From positions 1-33,042 of the forward strand of contig CAMLNT010000004.1 in assembly GCA_946481425.1 (NCBI GenBank): a DNA stretch of 33,042 nucleotides, in the 5' to 3' direction. How positions within the stretch are numbered: the first letter of the stretch is position 1; each line of letters starts with the position of its first letter. This document shows, in pieces, positions 16,365 to 27,916 of this stretch. This DNA is from an uncultured Brevundimonas sp. (lineage in GTDB: Bacteria; Pseudomonadota; Alphaproteobacteria; Caulobacterales; Caulobacteraceae). Below the pieces are notes generated by a model. That model was not told where the DNA came from. It worked only from the letters and a program-made list of their open reading frames with translations, and made no database searches. Both the position numbers and the translations under genes were made by a program.

Positions 16365-19300
16365 TTGAGCGAAGGCTTCGTCCATCTGCGCGTCCGTAGC
16401 GCCTATTCCTTGCTGGAAGGCGCGATCAAGGCCGGGAAGCTGGGCAAGCTGGCGGCCGATGCCCAGATGCCGGCAATCGGCATCGGGGACCGGGCCAACC
16501 TGTTCGGCGCGTTAGAGTTCTCGCAGGCCTGCAAAGACGCCGGCGTGCAGCCCATCGTCGGGTGCGCCATTCCCGTGGTCGGGATCGGGGGTAGGCGGGC
16601 CGAGCGCTGGGCACGGGTTCCGACCATTATGCTGATCGCCCAGACCGAAGAAGGCTGGGCCAACCTTTCGGTTCTCTCGTCCGCCGCCTTCCTCGAGATC
16701 GATCCGGCCGATGAGCCGAATGTCCCGTGGGCGAAGGTGGTCGACCGTTCGGCTGGGCTGATCCTGCTGTCCGGCGGCCCTGATGGCCCGGTTGATCCCC
16801 TGTTCGTTCAGGGGCGCGACGCAGAGGCGCGCCAGGCGCTGTCGGAAATGAAGGCCGCGTTCGGCGATCGCTTCTACGTCGAGCTCCAGCGCCATGAACT
16901 GGCGGAGGAGCGCAAGGCCGAGCCCGGGCTCGTATCCTTCGCCTATGACCACGACACGCCGCTGGTGGCGACCAACGACGTCTATTTCGGCCCGCCCCAC
17001 ATGGCCAAGGCGCACGAAGCGCTGATCGCCATCGCGGACGGCGCGTTCCTCGGACAGGATGAGCGCCGCAAGGTTTCGCCCGAGCACTGGTTCAAGCCGG
17101 CGGCCGACATGCGAACCCTCTTCGCGGACTTGCCCGAGGCCTGCGACAACACTCTGGATATCGCGCGCCGCTGCGCCTTCCTCGTTCAGCCACGCGATCC
17201 GATCCTGCCGCGCTTCGACACGGGGGCGGGGCGTTCCGAAGCCGAGGAGTTGGCCCATCAGGCGCGCGAAGGGCTCAAGAGCCGGCTGAACGGCCTCGAT
17301 ATGGCGGCTGAGGAAGCCGACTACTGGGCCCGGTTGGAGCGCGAGATCGGCGTCATCCAATCGATGGGCTTCTCAGGCTATTTCCTCATCGTTTCGGACT
17401 TCATCAAATGGGCCAAGGCCCATGGCATCCCGGTCGGGCCGGGCCGTGGATCAGGCGCAGGCTCGATGGTCGCCTGGGCCATGGCGATCACGGATCTCGA
17501 TCCGCTGCGCTTCGGGCTGCTGTTCGAGCGCTTCCTGAACCCTGAGCGGGTGTCGATGCCCGACTTCGACGTCGACTTCTGCCAGGAGCGACGCGACGAG
17601 GTGATCGCCTACGTACAGGCCAAGTACGGCGACGACCGCGTGGCCCAGATCATCACCTTCGGCACGCTCCAGGCCCGCGCCGTCCTGCGCGACGTCGGGC
17701 GAGTAATGCAGATGCCGCTCGGCCAGGTCGACCGCCTGGCCAAGATGGTCCCGAACAACCCGGCCAATCCAGTGACGCTGGCGCAGGCCGTGGAACTGGA
17801 GCCGCGGCTGAAGGAGGCGAAGGCCGAGGACCGCACGGTCGAAAGCCTCATCGAGACCTCGATGAGCCTCGAGGGCCTGTATCGCAACGCGTCGACGCAT
17901 GCGGCCGGCATCGTGATCGGAGACAGGCCGCTGGTGGAGCTGGCGCCGCTCTACAAGGACCCGCGCTCGGACATCCCCGCCACCCAGTTTAATATGAAGT
18001 GGGTGGAGCCGGCCGGTCTGGTGAAGTTTGACTTCCTGGGACTGAAGACCCTGACCGTCCTGGAGCGGGCGCTCGGCTACCTGAAGAAGCGCGGTGTCGA
18101 GCTGGACCTGCTCAAGCTGCCGCTGAGGGATCCGGCTACCTTCGAGCTCATGGCCTCGGGCCAGACGATCGGCGTGTTCCAGCTGGAAAGCCAAGGCATG
18201 CGCGACACGCTGCGCAAGATGCGCTGCGAGAGCCTGGAAGAGATCATCGCCTTGATCTCCCTCTATCGGCCGGGGCCGATGGAGATGATCGACACCTACG
18301 TCGACCGCAAGTTCGGCCGCCAGGAAGTGGACGTGCTTCACCCAACCCTGGAGCCGGTTCTGACCGAGACCTACGGCGTCATCATCTACCAGGAACAGGT
18401 GATGCAGATCGCCCAGATCCTGTCAGGATACAGCCTGGGTGAAGCCGACCTGCTGCGCCGCGCCATGGGCAAGAAGAAGCCCGAGGAGATGGCCAAGCAG
18501 AAGATCCGCTTCATGGAGGGAGCGGAGAAGCTGGGCGTCGCCGCCAGCCAGGCGGACTTTATCTTCGAACTGGTGGCCAAGTTCGCGGGCTACGGCTTCA
18601 ACAAGTCGCACGCTGCAGCCTATGCGCTGATCTCGTTTCAGACGGGGTTCCTTAAGGCGAACCACCCGGTCGAGTTCTTCGCCGCCTCGATGTCGCTCGA
18701 CCTTTCGAACACCGATAAGCTGGCGGTCTTCTACCAGGATGCCCGGCGTTTCGAGGTTCCAGTCAGGGCCCCGGACATCAATCGGTCCATGGCCGATTTC
18801 GACGTCGACGACGGCCATGTCCTCTATGCGCTCGGCGCCATCCGCAACGTCGGTATGGAGGCGATGAAATCTGTCGTCGAAAGCCGCGCCGAGGGTGGCC
18901 CCTTCACGGATATTTTCGACTTCCTCGAGCGGATCGACCCGAAGGCGGTCAACAAGCGCGCAATAGAGAACCTGGCGCGGGCGGGGGCCTTTGATGCCAT
19001 CCATCCGAACCGGCGTCAGCTGGTCGATTGCGCCGACACCCTGATCGCATACGCCCAGTCCGTGGCCGCGGAGCGGGCATCGTCCCAGGTCAGCCTGTTT
19101 GGCGGCGATCAGGCCGACGCCGCGCGCCCGAGACTAGCGAAGGTCGAGGACTGGATCGGACCTGAGCGGCTCGACGAAGAGTTCGCGGCCGTTGGCTTCT
19201 ACCTGTCCGGCCATCCGCTAGAGGACATGGTGAGTGTCCTGCGGCGCAAGCGCGTGACCCTCTATGCCGAAGCCTTGCCCCAGGCTGAGGCGGGCAATGA

Positions 19301-19787
19301 GGCCTTTATGATGGCCGGCGTCGTGCGCCGTCGCCAGGAGCGGGCATCGGCCCGCACCGGCGAGAAGTTCGCCTTCGTGGCCTTCTCGGACCCCACGGGC
19401 GAGTTCGAGGTGCTGTTCCCGCCCGAACAGCTCAGGCGTTGCCGCGAAGTGCTGGAGCCCGGCGCGGCCGTGATGCTGAAGGTGCGGGCCAAGTCGGCTG
19501 ATGGCGAGGTGCGCTGGTTCGGGGACGAGGCCCAGCCGATCTCGGCCGCAGTCGAGGCCGCCGCCGGTCTGCGCGTGCACGTCTCGCCGCGCTCCACCGA
19601 ACTCGAGTCTATTAGGGCGCGCCTCAAGCCCGCAGAGGCGGAACGGGGCGGAGAGGTGATCCTCGTCGCCGCTCTGGATGGCCGGGCCGAGGTCGAGATG
19701 CGCCTTCCGGGACGATACAGGTTGGACGCCTCTTTGCGAGGGGCGCTCAAGGCCGCCCAAGGTGTTCTCATGCTGGAGGATGCGTGA
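16365..19787 (+). CDS. dnaE: DNA polymerase III subunit alpha
   Basis: 1140-residue replicative polymerase of the DnaE1 type. N-terminal PHP domain ([20 protein letters not shown]), then the family C polymerase core with catalytic Asp400 and Asp402 in MPDFDVDFC and Asp556 in [11 protein letters not shown]. The [18 protein letters not shown] segment belongs to the helix-hairpin-helix region. An internal beta-clamp motif QVSLF lies at 908-912, and a C-terminal OB-fold follows (about 970-1060). The start is TTG 16365, chosen because it follows GGAGGA (16351-16356) at 8 nt and gives the expected N-terminus. It lies 91 nt after the sidA candidate, so it may share that SOS promoter in part. It ends in TGATG overlap with the next gene. 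Confidence 0.96.
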   Translation: MSEGFVHLRVRSAYSLLEGAIKAGKLGKLAADAQMPAIGIGDRANLFGALEFSQACKDAGVQPIVGCAIPVVGIGGRRAERWARVPTIMLIAQTEEGWANLSVLSSAAFLEIDPADEPNVPWAKVVDRSAGLILLSGGPDGPVDPLFVQGRDAEARQALSEMKAAFGDRFYVELQRHELAEERKAEPGLVSFAYDHDTPLVATNDVYFGPPHMAKAHEALIAIADGAFLGQDERRKVSPEHWFKPAADMRTLFADLPEACDNTLDIARRCAFLVQPRDPILPRFDTGAGRSEAEELAHQAREGLKSRLNGLDMAAEEADYWARLEREIGVIQSMGFSGYFLIVSDFIKWAKAHGIPVGPGRGSGAGSMVAWAMAITDLDPLRFGLLFERFLNPERVSMPDFDVDFCQERRDEVIAYVQAKYGDDRVAQIITFGTLQARAVLRDVGRVMQMPLGQVDRLAKMVPNNPANPVTLAQAVELEPRLKEAKAEDRTVESLIETSMSLEGLYRNASTHAAGIVIGDRPLVELAPLYKDPRSDIPATQFNMKWVEPAGLVKFDFLGLKTLTVLERALGYLKKRGVELDLLKLPLRDPATFELMASGQTIGVFQLESQGMRDTLRKMRCESLEEIIALISLYRPGPMEMIDTYVDRKFGRQEVDVLHPTLEPVLTETYGVIIYQEQVMQIAQILSGYSLGEADLLRRAMGKKKPEEMAKQKIRFMEGAEKLGVAASQADFIFELVAKFAGYGFNKSHAAAYALISFQTGFLKANHPVEFFAASMSLDLSNTDKLAVFYQDARRFEVPVRAPDINRSMADFDVDDGHVLYALGAIRNVGMEAMKSVVESRAEGGPFTDIFDFLERIDPKAVNKRAIENLARAGAFDAIHPNRRQLVDCADTLIAYAQSVAAERASSQVSLFGGDQADAARPRLAKVEDWIGPERLDEEFAAVGFYLSGHPLEDMVSVLRRKRVTLYAEALPQAEAGNEAFMMAGVVRRRQERASARTGEKFAFVAFSDPTGEFEVLFPPEQLRRCREVLEPGAAVMLKVRAKSADGEVRWFGDEAQPISAAVEAAAGLRVHVSPRSTELESIRARLKPAEAERGGEVILVAALDGRAEVEMRLPGRYRLDASLRGALKAAQGVLMLEDA

Positions 19788-20149
19788 TGACGGACGTGAG
19801 GACCCACAAGGGTGGCTGCCACTGCGGCGCGGTGAGCTACGAAGCGGACATCGGCCTCGATCAGGTGATCGAGTGCAACTGCAGCCATTGCTACGTCAAG
19901 GGGTTCCAGCTGGTCTTTACCTCTGCGGACAATTTCCGCCTGCTGTCGGGCGAGCACAAGCTTCGGGGCTACAAGTTCAATCATCACGTCATCGATCATC
20001 GCTTCTGCGAGGACTGTGGGGTCGAGGCCTTCGCCTACGGCAAGAACCCGGACGGGACGGACGCGGTGGCGATCAACATCCGCTCGCTGAAGGACCTCGA
20101 ACCGAACACGGTCAGGACGATGCCCTACGACGGGCTGCACAAATCCTGA
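19787..20149 (+). CDS. GFA (glutathione-dependent formaldehyde-activating enzyme-like) family zinc protein
   Basis: 120 residues from ATG 19787; GTG 19784 is in frame and also possible. The GFA/CENP-V fold is indicated by the zinc-cysteine set: Cys11 and Cys13 in GGCHCGAV, Cys30, Cys32 and Cys35 in ECNCSHC, and Cys74 and Cys77 in FCEDCG. Most members have no proven reaction; the founding enzyme was linked to S-hydroxymethylglutathione formation, but that cannot be assumed here. It is coupled to dnaE by a 1-nt overlap (TGATG), an unusual partner for a polymerase gene. Confidence 0.85.
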   Translation: MTDVRTHKGGCHCGAVSYEADIGLDQVIECNCSHCYVKGFQLVFTSADNFRLLSGEHKLRGYKFNHHVIDHRFCEDCGVEAFAYGKNPDGTDAVAINIRSLKDLEPNTVRTMPYDGLHKS

Positions 20150-20210
20150 GCGTAACGCCCCGTCACGCGACGTGACCCCCGCCGCGCGGCGCCTGTGGCA
20201 GGACTGACCG

Positions 20211-21116
20211 GTGACCGTCGTTCCCGCCGCCGATGACCGTTTGAGCCTCCCCGAAATCGGCGCGATCGCCGCGATCGTGGTGATCTGGGGCATTAACAAC
20301 GCAGCCGCGATGGTGGCGACGGAGGTCCTGCCGCCATTGCTCGTGTCCGCGCTACGGTTCGGGATGGCCGCCGTGGTGCTGATGCCTTTCCTCAAGCCAC
20401 CGTTTCCGGAGCCGCGTCACCTGGCCCTGCTGGTCGTGTTGGGCGGTCCGATCCACTTCGGCCTGATCTACGTTGGCTACTGGCTGGCCGAAGATTTGAG
20501 CCCGTTCGTCGTGGCCCAGCAGATGTGGATTCCGTTTACGGCCCTCGTCGCCTTCCTGACCCTAGGCGAGCGGCTGAAACGGATGGCGGTAGCGGGGCTT
20601 GTGGTGGCCTTTCTGGGCGTGGCGTGGATGACCGCCGACCCGCGGGCGCTGAGGGACTGGATTCCCATCCTGATCGGCCTGGCTGCTGGCCTCGCCTGGG
20701 CCTGCTGCACGGTTCTGGCCCGTCGCACGAGAGGCGTATCGCCATTCAAGATGCAGGGTCTGCTGGCAGTGGGAACCGCGCCCGTGATGGTGATCGGATC
20801 GTTGATTTTCGAGCGCGGCCAGCTCGAAGCCATGCAGTCCGCCGGTCCCTTGATCTGGCTGTCCGTGGTCTGGGCCGGCCTTGTGTCGTCGATCATCGCC
20901 ACCGCTCTCCTATTCTGGCTGGTGCAGCGCCGGCAGGCGGGACGGGTGACGCCGTATCTTCTGGCGACGCCTCTGGTCAGTTGCGCGATCGGGGTCGGTC
21001 TCCTTGGGGACGTCCTGACGCCTCAGATCGTGACCGGCGGGCTTATCGCGATGGCGGGTGTCGCGCTGGTGGCTCTGGCCGAGCGAGGCCTCCGGTCGGG
21101 CGCGTCGGCGAGCTAG
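20211..21116 (+). CDS. EamA/DMT family transporter
   Basis: 301 residues, about ten membrane helices in two EamA repeats (roughly 15-140 and 150-290), the layout of drug/metabolite transporters. Segment IGAIAAIVVIWGINNAAAMV opens repeat 1 and WIPILIGLAAGLAWACCTVL opens repeat 2. The likely role is export of small metabolites (amino acids, nucleosides) across the inner membrane; substrate unknown. The GTG start at 20211 has only weak ribosome-site support. The 61-nt gap before it holds a short inverted repeat GTCAC/GTGAC (20162-20176) and GCCGCGCGGC (20181-20190) with no T-run. Its TAG stop overlaps the stop of the convergent oxygenase gene. Confidence 0.85.
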   Translation: MTVVPAADDRLSLPEIGAIAAIVVIWGINNAAAMVATEVLPPLLVSALRFGMAAVVLMPFLKPPFPEPRHLALLVVLGGPIHFGLIYVGYWLAEDLSPFVVAQQMWIPFTALVAFLTLGERLKRMAVAGLVVAFLGVAWMTADPRALRDWIPILIGLAAGLAWACCTVLARRTRGVSPFKMQGLLAVGTAPVMVIGSLIFERGQLEAMQSAGPLIWLSVVWAGLVSSIIATALLFWLVQRRQAGRVTPYLLATPLVSCAIGVGLLGDVLTPQIVTGGLIAMAGVALVALAERGLRSGASAS

Positions 21117-22189
21117 GCGCCCGCAGCTCCAGCCGCCGGGTCTGCCAGAAGAGCCGGGTCGAGGAAGGCGAGGTTTTCCTCGCGGATCCGGGCAGCGTCC
21201 TCATCGTAGAGGAAGGGCAGGAAGGCGTAGCGCCTGCCCTTCGTCACCGGCGTCGCTTCATGCAGGAGTGAACAGGAGAAGACCACGGCGCCGCCCGGAG
21301 TCGGCCGATAGGTGCGCGATCCGTACTCCGGAAAACGCAGATCGCCGCCTTCGAAGTCGGCGTTCAGATTGATCGACACGGCGAACCGGCGATGGGCTGT
21401 TCCCTTTGTCGTGTTGTCCCGGTGCGGCCGGAAATACCCTCCCGCCTCGGCGTCGTAGCAGGCGACCAGATAGCGTTCCATGCGGGTCGCCTGAAACTGG
21501 AAGGCCTTCTGGATGGCCGGCACGAGCCGGCGGGTGATGCGCGCCCGCGCCTGATCCTTCAATTGGCCGTCCGGCAAATGCACATCAGACCGGCGCTTGT
21601 GGGCGACGTCGCTCATCAGGCGGGTGACGCCATCGATCTCGCGCATGAAGCCCGAAGGCTCTCCGCCCATATCGTCATAGGCTGCGATGAGAGAGCGGCA
21701 GAACTCGGGCTCGAAGATGCGCGGGATGGCGAGGACCGGGGCGAAGGTCTGGGCCCCGGTATGCAGGTCGGGCGGCGGTAGCGACGAGACGTTGGCCAGG
21801 ACCGACGAGGCATGTCCGGCGCCCGCCTTGCGCAAGACGCGAAGGGTGGGATCCACGAGCATCCAGGCTGGCTCCTTGGCCGCGTCCAGTGCAGCCGCAG
21901 CCGATCCGTCGGCATCAAAGAGCCACCGAACGCCCGGCAGTTGGTCCCGGCAACGTGCCCGCCATTGCGGTCGGTCGGGCACGATGCCGAACACGCAGGC
22001 GTGAACGTCGTTGAAGCGTTCGCGATTGGCCTCGATCGTCTCGATACCGGCCCGAACGGTCTCGTCGTCCGCTGCGCTCAGAACGCCGATGGCGAGATAG
22101 CGGCCAGCAGCCGTGTCGACCGAGTAAGTCGGATTGGTCGTGCCCGGTAGGCGCAGAACAGGCAGGGCGTCGCCGGGAAACAGGGTCAT
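21113..22189 (-). CDS. Thioredoxin-fold domain fused to 2-oxoglutarate/Fe(II) dioxygenase
   Basis: 358 residues. The C-terminal half (about 155-335) is a prolyl-4-hydroxylase-like dioxygenase with the iron facial triad His256 and Asp258 (FRPHRDN) and His310 (LLHEATPV), and Arg320 (KGRRYAF) as probable 2-oxoglutarate anchor. The N-terminal half (1-140, PGDALPVLRLPGTTNPTYSV and AKEPAWMLVDPTLRVLR) resembles an AhpC/TSA redoxin but has no CxxC and no peroxidatic cysteine at the expected place, so it is probably structural or ligand-binding. It follows sodC by 31 nt on the same strand, suggesting a two-gene operon. The hydroxylated substrate is unknown. Confidence 0.85.
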   Translation of the reverse strand: MTLFPGDALPVLRLPGTTNPTYSVDTAAGRYLAIGVLSAADDETVRAGIETIEANRERFNDVHACVFGIVPDRPQWRARCRDQLPGVRWLFDADGSAAAALDAAKEPAWMLVDPTLRVLRKAGAGHASSVLANVSSLPPPDLHTGAQTFAPVLAIPRIFEPEFCRSLIAAYDDMGGEPSGFMREIDGVTRLMSDVAHKRRSDVHLPDGQLKDQARARITRRLVPAIQKAFQFQATRMERYLVACYDAEAGGYFRPHRDNTTKGTAHRRFAVSINLNADFEGGDLRFPEYGSRTYRPTPGGAVVFSCSLLHEATPVTKGRRYAFLPFLYDEDAARIREENLAFLDPALLADPAAGAAGA

Positions 22190-22220
22190 CCCCCATTCAC
22201 GCCCGGGGGATCGGGGCCTG

Positions 22221-22805
22221 TCAATCTGACGCGGGCTGACGCTCGGGGATCAGGACGGCACACGCGATACGGTCGCCGGCGCCGCCGATCGGCTGGGTGA
22301 CGTGGTCGTCAGGGTTGGCGTGGACGACGAGTGACAGTCCGGGGCCGCTCATGTCGTGGTCGCCCATGTCTTGACTGGCCAGATAGACCTCGGCTCGCGC
22401 CGAACCGTCAGCAGAGGCGTAGACGTTCTGGAGGTCGCCGAAGTCCGGTCCTCCGTCGAAGTTCAGCAGACCGTGAGGGTGGGCGTCTGCGGCGCTGTTG
22501 AGATGGCCGGCGGCGCTTTCGAAGGCCGGCGGATCGCACCGGCCGGCGGCGTGTACATGGGTCCCGTGCCAGCCCTGCGGCCAGTTCTCGCCCTCGATCG
22601 TGAATAGCATCCCGCGAGGCCCATGGCGCATGACGACGCGGCCCGCGGGCGAGCCGTCAGCCGCGATCAGCGTCGCCTCGATCGGCTCTGCCGGCGGTTG
22701 GGAGGCGGCAGGTTCGACAGCCGCTTCCTCTCCGCTCGGCGTTGCAGGCTGGCAAGCCGCCAAACTGACCAGAAAACCTATTCCGGACAACGTCTTGAGG
22801 TTCAT
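22221..22805 (-). CDS. sodC: Cu/Zn superoxide dismutase-like lipoprotein
   Basis: 194 residues with lipobox SLAAC (Cys18) and a Pro/Glu/Ala linker before the SodC fold (about 42-187). Predicted copper ligands are all there: His83 and His85 (HGTHVH), bridging His101 (AAGHLNS), His162 (VVHANPDDH). The disulfide pair is Cys90 and Cys182, and Arg179 is the usual active-site arginine. The zinc site differs: in the usual H-x-G-D stretch the histidine is replaced by Asp121 (PDFGDLQN), with Asp124 kept. It would remove superoxide in the periplasm or at the membrane surface. ATG 22805 is preceded by GGGAGA. The frame is open far upstream, but that part is antisense to gyrA. Confidence 0.88.
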   Translation of the reverse strand: MNLKTLSGIGFLVSLAACQPATPSGEEAAVEPAASQPPAEPIEATLIAADGSPAGRVVMRHGPRGMLFTIEGENWPQGWHGTHVHAAGRCDPPAFESAAGHLNSAADAHPHGLLNFDGGPDFGDLQNVYASADGSARAEVYLASQDMGDHDMSGPGLSLVVHANPDDHVTQPIGGAGDRIACAVLIPERQPASD

Positions 22806-22836
22806 GGTGCGCTCTCCCATATCAGGTCCGTTGGCT

Positions 22837-22886
22837 TTGCCCCGAAGGGCCTGAAGTGCTAACACTCGGGGAGCGCACAACGCTCC
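22837..22886 (+). promoter_or_regulatory. Predicted gyrA promoter and inverted repeats in the sodC/gyrA divergent gap
   Basis: TTGCCC (22837-22842), 17 nt, TAACAC (22860-22865) is a plausible gyrA promoter. GGAGCG/CGCTCC (22870-22875 and 22881-22886, 5-nt loop) would be a hairpin at the start of the transcript. An 8-nt inverted pair GTGCGCTC (22807-22814) and GAGCGCAC (22871-22878) brackets the region. A GATTC (GANTC) site lies at 22887-22891. All are visual calls. Confidence 0.4.
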
Positions 22887-22910
22887 GATTCTGCCCGGAA
22901 AAATCTCCCT

Positions 22911-25690
<2,780 letters not shown>

Positions 25691-25694
<4 letters not shown>

Positions 25695-26491
25695 TCGAGA
25701 CGGTCCACATCGACGGCGCTCCGGCGACCGTCGAGGGCCTGAGCCAGGCGCTGGTTTCCAACTACGCCGCCTTCACCTCATTCCAGACGGAACCGGGCGG
25801 GGTGAGGGGCCTGGTCCTGCATCTTGATCGGCTGCGTCGGTCGAGCGCCGAGCTGTTCGGTCAGGCCGTGCCGGACGATGACATTCGCAGGTATTTGAGC
25901 GCCGCACTGAACGGCCATGATGGTCGCGCCAGCGTGCGGGTTCAGTTGTTCCTGCCGGCGATCACGATGCGCCGGGCGGACGCTCTGGGTCGGCCGAGTG
26001 TGCTGATCCGTGTCTCGCCGCCCGTCGGGCCTCTGGAAGGCCCGCTGCGCCTGAAGAGCCAGGCCTATGACCGGGAAGCGCCGCACATCAAACACGCGGC
26101 GACCTTCGGGCTCACCTACGCAATCCGTGCGGCGAAGGCCGCCAACTTCGACGACGCCCTGTTCGTGACCGCCGATGATCTGATCTCCGAAGGCAGCATC
26201 TGGAACATCGGCTTTCTCGAAGGCCAGACGGTCGTCTGGCCGATAGCGCCGATGCTGGCGGGAACGGGTCAGGCGCTGCTCGACCGAGGTCTTGAGATGG
26301 TCGGGCTCAACGCGGTCCGCCGGCCGGTCCGGCTGGACGAAGTGTCCCGTTTCGACGGCGCCTTCATCTGCAACAGCGCAACGCCGGCATCGGCTGTGTC
26401 GGCCATCGACCAACATCGCCTGGATACCGACCCCGCCATCATCGACCGCCTGCATGCCGCCTGGATGACCAACCCGGTCGAGCCGATCTAG
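25691..26491 (+). CDS. Aminotransferase class IV (PLP fold type IV)
   Basis: 266 residues. The PLP Schiff-base lysine is Lys134 in [18 protein letters not shown], and Glu167 in [11 protein letters not shown] is the conserved glutamate near the cofactor ring nitrogen. Family members include branched-chain aminotransferase, D-amino acid aminotransferase and aminodeoxychorismate lyase. The short length and absence of typical branched-chain motifs leave the last two types or an uncharacterised branch open; I do not assign a substrate. TTG 25691 overlaps the gyrA stop by 4 nt, which decides the start and implies coupling. Confidence 0.85.
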
Positions 26492-26548
26492 GACCACAGG
26501 CAAACCCCTGCTAGACAAGGCGGGCAGGGCAGTCGGGAGAAGCCTCTT

Positions 26549-27037
26549 TTGCGCATCGGCCTCTATCCCGGGACGTTCGATCCCGTCACCAACGGTCACC
26601 TCGACATCATCGGCCGCGCGGTCAAGCTGGTCGATAAGCTGGTCATCGGCGTGGCGCGCAACGACGACAAGGGCCCGCTGTTCACCACTGAGGAGCGGGT
26701 GGTCATGGTCCAGGAAGCGGTCGAGCCGCTTCGGGGCGGGACGATCATCGAGGTCCGGCCGTTCGAGAGCCTGCTCATGCACTTCGCCGAGGAAGTCGGC
26801 GCCGCCGTCATCATTCGGGGGCTGCGCGCGGTCGCGGACTTCGAATACGAGTTCCAGATGACGGCGATGAACCAGAAGCTGAACGACGAGATCGAGACCG
26901 TCTTCCTGATGGCCGATCCCCGTCACCAGGCCATCGCCTCGCGTCTGGTCAAAGAAATCGCCCGGCTAAAGGGTGACATAGACGGCTTTGTGCCCCCAGA
27001 GATCGCGCGCGCCGTACGCGCCAAGCTGAAAGTCTAG
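26549..27037 (+). CDS. coaD: Pantetheine-phosphate adenylyltransferase
   Basis: 162 residues. It transfers AMP from ATP to 4'-phosphopantetheine, the penultimate step of coenzyme A synthesis. The nucleotidyltransferase T/HxGH motif is TNGH (14-17) in YPGTFDPVTNGHLDIIGRA. RGLRAVADFEYEFQMTAMNQ is the conserved phosphopantetheine site, and ASRLVKEIARLKGD occupies the place of the SSxxVKE nucleotide motif, with Ala for the first Ser. The start is TTG 26549, preceded by GGGAGA at good spacing. The 57-nt gap before it contains CCCTGC/GCAGGG (26506-26511, 26524-26529). Two cyclophilin genes follow within 4 nt. Confidence 0.95.
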   Translation: MRIGLYPGTFDPVTNGHLDIIGRAVKLVDKLVIGVARNDDKGPLFTTEERVVMVQEAVEPLRGGTIIEVRPFESLLMHFAEEVGAAVIIRGLRAVADFEYEFQMTAMNQKLNDEIETVFLMADPRHQAIASRLVKEIARLKGDIDGFVPPEIARAVRAKLKV

Positions 27038-27041
27038 TTTC

Positions 27042-27905
27042 ATGCGTCGCCTTATCGCCCTCACGGCCGCGGCCTGCCTTCTGGCGGGGCCCGCCCTGGC
27101 CCAGACGCCGGAATGGCGGACCGTCGCTCCGGAGAACCTGCTTGTCGTGGACATGACCACCGGACGGGTGCTGATCGAACTGTCGCCGGACGCGGCGCCC
27201 CTGCACGTCGAGCGTGTCCGCACCCTGGCGCGGCAAGGATTCTACGACGGCGTTGTCTTCCACCGCGTCATGCCAGGCTTCATGGCCCAGACCGGCGACC
27301 CGACGGGAACCGGTACGGGCGGCAGCGAACTGCCGGACCTGACCGCCGAGTTCACCTTCCGTCGCGGGGCCGAGCCCGCGTTCGGGGCCGTGACCGGCTC
27401 GGACCGCAATCTCTCGCGCCCCGCAAGCGCCCAGATCGGGTTGTTCGGGAGCCTTCCGGTCATCACCCAGCCGGATGGGCAAATGTTCGCCACCCGAGAC
27501 GGCAAGGTGGACGCTAACGCCATCTTCTGCACGGGCGTCGTGGGCGCGGCTCGGACAGGAGCCGACGTCAACTCGGCCAACAGCCAGTTTTTCATCATGA
27601 ACGACGCCAACATGACGTTGAACGGGCAGTACACGGTCTGGGGCCGGGTCGTCGGCCCCATGGACGCAGTGATGGCCCTGGCGGCCGGAACACAGGCCAA
27701 CAACGGCGCGGTGCCGGAAGCCGAGCGTGACCGGATGACGCGCGTGCGCCTCGCGGTGGAGATCGCGCCCGACGAACGGCCGACCGTGCAGGTTCTGGAC
27801 ACGCGCTCGGAGCGCTTCCGTCAGCTGGTCGAAGAGCAGCGCACGGCGCAGGGCACATCCTTCTCCGTCTGTGACATCACCATGCCTGTCCAGGTGACGG
27901 GCTGA
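27042..27905 (+). CDS. Periplasmic cyclophilin-type peptidyl-prolyl isomerase, copy 1
   Basis: 287 residues with a cleavable signal peptide (likely cut after ALA at 18-20). Cyclophilin residues are recognisable: Arg75 and Phe80 in FHRVMPGFMAQTGDP, Gln83, Gln182-Phe183 in NSANSQFFI, and Trp200 in YTVWGRVV. Between the first and second halves there is an insertion of about 70 residues (GSELPDLTAEFTFRRGAEPA, GSLPVITQPDGQ) that ordinary bacterial PpiA lacks. The C-terminus extends beyond the fold and ends SFSVCDITMPVQV. It starts 4 nt after coaD and 11 nt before a clear paralogue. The role is folding of exported proteins. Confidence 0.92.
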   Translation: MRRLIALTAAACLLAGPALAQTPEWRTVAPENLLVVDMTTGRVLIELSPDAAPLHVERVRTLARQGFYDGVVFHRVMPGFMAQTGDPTGTGTGGSELPDLTAEFTFRRGAEPAFGAVTGSDRNLSRPASAQIGLFGSLPVITQPDGQMFATRDGKVDANAIFCTGVVGAARTGADVNSANSQFFIMNDANMTLNGQYTVWGRVVGPMDAVMALAAGTQANNGAVPEAERDRMTRVRLAVEIAPDERPTVQVLDTRSERFRQLVEEQRTAQGTSFSVCDITMPVQVTG

Positions 27906-27916
27906 CGAGGGTTCCC

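Noticed and set aside
17451..18341. 296-codon minus-strand open frame inside dnaE
   Set aside because: Antisense to the polymerase active site region; conserved coding strand explains the lack of stops.
20162..20190. Possible terminator between the GFA gene and the exporter
   Set aside because: Two short inverted repeats exist but neither is followed by a T-run, and stems are only 5 bp.
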